A stretch of 25,912 nucleotides of DNA, from contig CAYXBQ010000036.1 of NCBI GenBank assembly GCA_964463375.1, forward strand, positions 1-25,912. The letters are read 5' to 3'. Made by a program: the position numbers and the translations under genes. Below, piece by piece: positions 22,855-25,912 of the stretch (its first letter is position 1; every line of letters begins with the position of its first letter). Source of the DNA: UMGS1696 sp964463375 (GTDB lineage: Bacteria > Bacillota > Clostridia > Oscillospirales > CAG-272). The notes beneath the pieces are model-generated. The model saw nothing but the letters and a program-made list of their open reading frames with translations, was not told the DNA's origin and made no database searches.

Positions 22855-24534
22855 ATGAAACAATCGAGCCAAAGCCGGGAGAGGGCGTTTTTCCGGCTGC
22901 AAAAGGGGGCTATCGTATATGGGCTGCTGTTTGTGTTTTCCATCGTGTTCACCCAGGCACTGCGGTCCATTGCCTCCTCTCTGCTGTTCTGGTTTTTGCT
23001 GCTCTATCCCTTTGCTGCCTTTTTGTATACCCTGATCGGGCGGCTGGCGATCCAGGTCTATGTGCAGGCCGACCAGAACCGGGCAGAAAAAATGACGCCC
23101 ACCACCTACGAAATGCGGGTCATCAACCCCACGCCCTTTGTCTTTCCCTTTGTGGAGGCACAGCTGCACCTGCCCCAGCCGGACGGGATCCGCTGTGAAC
23201 GCCGTGCCATGCACCTGTCTTTGTTGCCACTGGGGAGCTGCACCATTCGGGAGGAGACCCTGTTCCCTTACCGTGGTACCTACGAGATCGGCATGGAGGA
23301 CATCCTCATCAGCGATTTTCTGCACCTGTTTCGCCTGCGTTTGCCGGTGGATATTTACACGAATATTTTGGTCATGCCACGGCGGCTGCGGGCGGAGAGA
23401 CGGACAAGGACCTCTGCCACCGACATTCCCAACGACAATGCGGCGCTGGTGTTCTCTACGGAAAAGGCAGAGATCGGCAATATCCGGGAGTACATACCGG
23501 GGGACACGCTGAAATCCATCCACTGGAAGCTGTCCTCCAAAAATCCCCAGACCCTGATGGTCAAGGAATTCAACACCAATACCTCCCGGCAGGTGTACGT
23601 GCTGTGCGACTTCTCCCGTGCCATCCCACCGGATGTGTTTGCGCCGGAAGAAGAAGCGGACGAAAAGAAGCCGGAAAAATCCCAAAAGAAGGAAAAAGAT
23701 ACCATCCTGCGCCAGCCTGCGGAGACTGCCACGAAAGCGGAAAAGAAGGCCAAAAAGCGCAAGGGCAGAACGACCGTGGGAGAAGCGGATGCCGCCATGA
23801 TCGACGAGCTGATCGCCAGCACTGCGGAGCCCACCAAAATGGGGATGCTGCGGGATGCACTGGACGAAAGACACAGAGCCGCCGTGGCCCGCCGGGTCAC
23901 AAAGCTGGAGACGGCATTGCACGGTGGTGCAGAGGAGCCGGACACGGACAGGGCGGCAGCCGAGCGGGCATCGCTTGCCATGGGTGGGCAGATCCGGGCA
24001 GAATATGCGGCGGACATGGACGAATACTGCACCGATGGGGTGGCAGAGATGGCCATTGCCGTGGTGGAAAACGAGCTGCGACAGGGCAACACGGTCACGC
24101 TGGTCTGGACGGACAGCCGCATGGACGATGGCATAGCCTGTGCGGTGCTGACCTGCGTGGAGGACTTCACAGCCCTGTACGAGACCTTCGCCACCACACC
24201 GGCTTGTCCGGAGCACCAGATACTGGAGCGGATGCTGCCCTTTATCACCGAATCTCTGAACGTGACCATTCGCATCTGCACGTCCCACCTGGATCCGGTG
24301 TCCCTGGGACAATACGGTGCGATCCCGTCGCTGTTTGGCGGGGCGGGCAGCGGATGTCTGGCAGAGGTGCTGCTGTTCAATCCGGAGGAGCGGTATGAGA
24401 ACGTGGCACTGCGGCGGGAGTACGTTGCCATGAGCCGGATCCAGCTTGCCAAGGATGGTGTGGATCTGACGGAGCTGTCTGTGTCCACGGAAGAAGGCGA
24501 TACCCCGGTGCTGCGGGAAGTACAGAACGGGTGA
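22855..24534 (+). CDS. DUF58 domain protein with two membrane helices and a charged insertion
   Basis: This 559-residue protein has two N-terminal membrane helices (about 19-39 and 42-62), a beta-rich region, and the DUF58 core IGNIREYIPGDTLKSIHWKLSSK (207-229), LMVKEFN (234-240) and VLCDFSRA, the start of a von Willebrand A-like fold. An unusual Lys/Glu-rich stretch (about 262-350) follows before a C-terminal part of about 200 residues that resumes the vWA-like pattern (VTLVWTDSR). DUF58 proteins are the usual partners of MoxR ATPases. The ATG at 22855 follows AAGGGG (22841-22846); a GTG at 22846 is less likely. The final codons are followed after 16 nt by the next gene, so all three genes form one operon. 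Confidence 0.9.
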   Translation: MKQSSQSRERAFFRLQKGAIVYGLLFVFSIVFTQALRSIASSLLFWFLLLYPFAAFLYTLIGRLAIQVYVQADQNRAEKMTPTTYEMRVINPTPFVFPFVEAQLHLPQPDGIRCERRAMHLSLLPLGSCTIREETLFPYRGTYEIGMEDILISDFLHLFRLRLPVDIYTNILVMPRRLRAERRTRTSATDIPNDNAALVFSTEKAEIGNIREYIPGDTLKSIHWKLSSKNPQTLMVKEFNTNTSRQVYVLCDFSRAIPPDVFAPEEEADEKKPEKSQKKEKDTILRQPAETATKAEKKAKKRKGRTTVGEADAAMIDELIASTAEPTKMGMLRDALDERHRAAVARRVTKLETALHGGAEEPDTDRAAAERASLAMGGQIRAEYAADMDEYCTDGVAEMAIAVVENELRQGNTVTLVWTDSRMDDGIACAVLTCVEDFTALYETFATTPACPEHQILERMLPFITESLNVTIRICTSHLDPVSLGQYGAIPSLFGGAGSGCLAEVLLFNPEERYENVALRREYVAMSRIQLAKDGVDLTELSVSTEEGDTPVLREVQNG

Positions 24535-24550
24535 AAGGAAGAATAGGTCT

Positions 24551-25912
24551 ATGAATATACGATGGGATCCTGCGGTGTGGAGACGACCTCTGTTGCGCAA
24601 AAAGCAGACGACCAGCCTGTCCCAAAAGGTGGAAAAGCGGCTGACGGCTCTGCAAAGGGAAGACAGGCAGCGCACAGGGCAGGCCATGTCTGTGTCGCCG
24701 GATCGGGAAATGAACACCACCATGACCCTTGTGGGCTGGCTATGTCGGGCACTGCTGCTGTTCTGCATCCTATACGGTACGGGGCTGTTTCTCTGTGATG
24801 CCCTGCGCCTGGTGGAGCTGACCGGCAAGCGGCCTATCTCCGAGGTGGTGCTGTCCACCAAATACCTCATGGGGATCTGCGCCCTGTATGCGGTATTTTT
24901 CTCCGCCTGTGCCTGGAACCGGCTGACGAAATGGCTCGTCCCGGTGGCAGGTACCTGCGGCGGTGTGCTGTGGCTGTCAAGCCAGGCAGGGGATCCGGTG
25001 CGGTATCTCTGTGAGTCCCTGTGGCGCATGGCAGATGTGGCGCTGGAAAATCTGGCACAGATCGGCTACACGGCCTACGTGCGTTACCGCTACGAGGGCA
25101 GCTACACCTACCAGAATGCGGAAGCACTGGTGAAGCTGGGCGTGGCACTGGTGCTGCTTGCCTTTGGCATTCTATTTGCCATCGGGATGCTGCGCCGGAC
25201 ACGACCGATCCTTGTGGCACTGCTGTTTGCGGCAGAAATGGTGCCGGTATTCATGTTCAATATCACAGCCACCAACAAAGGCGTGGCATGGCTCATGGTG
25301 TCCATCTGCGGTCTGCTGTGTCTGTGGCTGTACGACCGGCGGTATGCGGTGGGCAAGGAACGAGTGCTGGAAAAGGCTGCCATTCGCCGGGAGAAAAAGG
25401 CGGCAGGGCAGGCGGCAACTGCCCAGAAGAAAGCGGCAAAGCAGGAGGCTCACATCCGGGAAAAGCTGGCGTATCTGACGGTGCTCCGGGATGGTGGCAA
25501 GCCGAAAGCGGCAAGAGCGGCAAGAGCTTCTCTGGTCAAAGCGGAAAAGCAGCAGAAGCAAGCGGAAAAGGCACACGCCAAGAAGCTGGCACTGCAACAA
25601 AAGCAAGAGAAGATAGAGGCAAAAAAAGCCGAAAAAGCGGCACGCAAGGCACAGCGGGACAAGCGAAAGGCCGTCACCGATGGGGCAGCCCGAGCAGAGC
25701 TGCGTCGGAGCGAAAAGGCAAAGCTGGCGGCAGCGCAGTCCCAGAAAAAGGCTGCACGACAGGCAAAGCGGGCAGTGCGGCGGGAAAAGCTGCTTACTGC
25801 CAACAAAAAGATCGCAGGCGGCGGGTTTGCGGCGGTACTAGCCATGGTGGTGGCAACGGTGGCGATCTGGCTGCCGGCGAAGGTGATCGAGGAGAATTTC
25901 CCCATCATCGAT
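24551..25912 (+). CDS. Polytopic membrane protein with long Lys/Ala-rich segment, partial at the window end
   Basis: The frame is open from an ATG at 24551, after AAAGGA (24536-24541), to the last base of the window, giving 454 residues with no stop. It has a basic cytoplasmic N-terminus, then membrane helices at about 57-82, 103-122, 127-144, 194-214, 218-238 and 243-261. Next comes a highly charged Lys/Ala/Glu/Gln-rich segment (about 265-420) that should form a long helix or coiled coil, and a seventh helix (421-441) just before the edge. In MoxR-DUF58 operons the third gene is usually a transglutaminase-like membrane protein with its catalytic domain after the helices; that part would lie beyond the window. 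The position supports that identity, but no transglutaminase residues are visible. Confidence 0.8.
   Translation, partial: MNIRWDPAVWRRPLLRKKQTTSLSQKVEKRLTALQREDRQRTGQAMSVSPDREMNTTMTLVGWLCRALLLFCILYGTGLFLCDALRLVELTGKRPISEVVLSTKYLMGICALYAVFFSACAWNRLTKWLVPVAGTCGGVLWLSSQAGDPVRYLCESLWRMADVALENLAQIGYTAYVRYRYEGSYTYQNAEALVKLGVALVLLAFGILFAIGMLRRTRPILVALLFAAEMVPVFMFNITATNKGVAWLMVSICGLLCLWLYDRRYAVGKERVLEKAAIRREKKAAGQAATAQKKAAKQEAHIREKLAYLTVLRDGGKPKAARAARASLVKAEKQQKQAEKAHAKKLALQQKQEKIEAKKAEKAARKAQRDKRKAVTDGAARAELRRSEKAKLAAAQSQKKAARQAKRAVRREKLLTANKKIAGGGFAAVLAMVVATVAIWLPAKVIEENFPIID

Noticed and set aside
22195..25029. A 944-codon open frame on the minus strand opposite the MoxR and DUF58 genes and part of the third gene.
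   Set aside because: It mirrors the codon pattern of the three plus-strand genes, which have clear domains and ribosome sites. Its translation is rich in His, Gln and Arg with no recognisable domain.
1..25912. CRISPR arrays, tRNA or rRNA genes, transposases and integrases.
   Set aside because: No regularly spaced repeats, cloverleaf-like sequences with CCA-type ends, rRNA core motifs, or DDE or tyrosine recombinase proteins were seen on either strand.

Overview
The window looks like chromosomal DNA from a gut-type Clostridia, most likely an Oscillospiraceae/Ruminococcaceae relative. By eye the GC content is in the high 50s. Shine-Dalgarno sites are AAAGGAG-like, promoters are SigA-type with 17-bp spacers, and the gene content (AzlCD, NptA-PhoU, GH36, GH2, a GlpA-like/DUF1667 redox operon, MoxR-DUF58) is typical of that group. 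This placement is inference; the window has no rRNA or other marker gene. I saw no tRNA, rRNA, CRISPR array, insertion sequence, prophage or replication origin.

Layout, left to right. (1) 1-1479: an AzlC/AzlD branched-chain amino acid exporter pair, followed directly by the C-terminal stub of an ABC-2 permease. (2) 1503-3569: a long hairpin with a T-tract, then a promoter, a Na+/phosphate symporter with a PhoU-like tail, and a terminator. (3) 3593-8772: a sugar operon with an (alpha/alpha)6-type glycosidase and a GH36 alpha-galactosidase, followed by an AT-richer, frameshifted YhcG/DUF1016-type PDDEXK nuclease gene and a strong bidirectional terminator. (4) 8840-13446: an AraC-family regulator facing away from a solute-binding lipoprotein gene that has lost its middle, then an SGNH hydrolase, a short-chain dehydrogenase and a type I dehydroquinase-like protein, ending in a long hairpin terminator. 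(5) 13481-16453: a frameshifted, unrecognised Cys-rich protein read leftward from a perfect consensus promoter, a divergent GNAT acetyltransferase, and a Gfo/Idh/MocA oxidoreductase. (6) 16464-21574, leftward: a GlpA-like FAD dehydrogenase with a BFD-type Fe-S tail, an FAD/NAD oxidoreductase and a DUF1667 protein, then a GH2 beta-glycosidase. (7) 21637-25912, rightward: MoxR ATPase, a DUF58 protein and a polytopic membrane protein with a very long Lys/Ala-rich segment that runs off the window end.

The centre is a carbohydrate-use region. Exo-glycosidases for alpha- and beta-galactoside-like bonds, a carbohydrate-esterase-like SGNH enzyme and three sugar-type oxidoreductase or lyase homologues sit with an AraC regulator and a sugar-binding lipoprotein. 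No transport permease is present and the binding protein is broken, so uptake must rely on genes elsewhere or the locus is decaying. Four genes in 26 kb are truncated or frame-disrupted. Two of these involve single-base changes in three-base runs, so assembly error must be separated from real decay.

No single undescribed system is proven here. The best leads are the SGNH/SDR/dehydroquinase-like gene set, whose lyase homologue keeps the His/Lys pair but has lost substrate-binding residues; the divergent Cys-rich protein/GNAT pair sharing a repeat-bearing control region; and the MoxR-DUF58 operon with its Lys/Ala-rich membrane protein.
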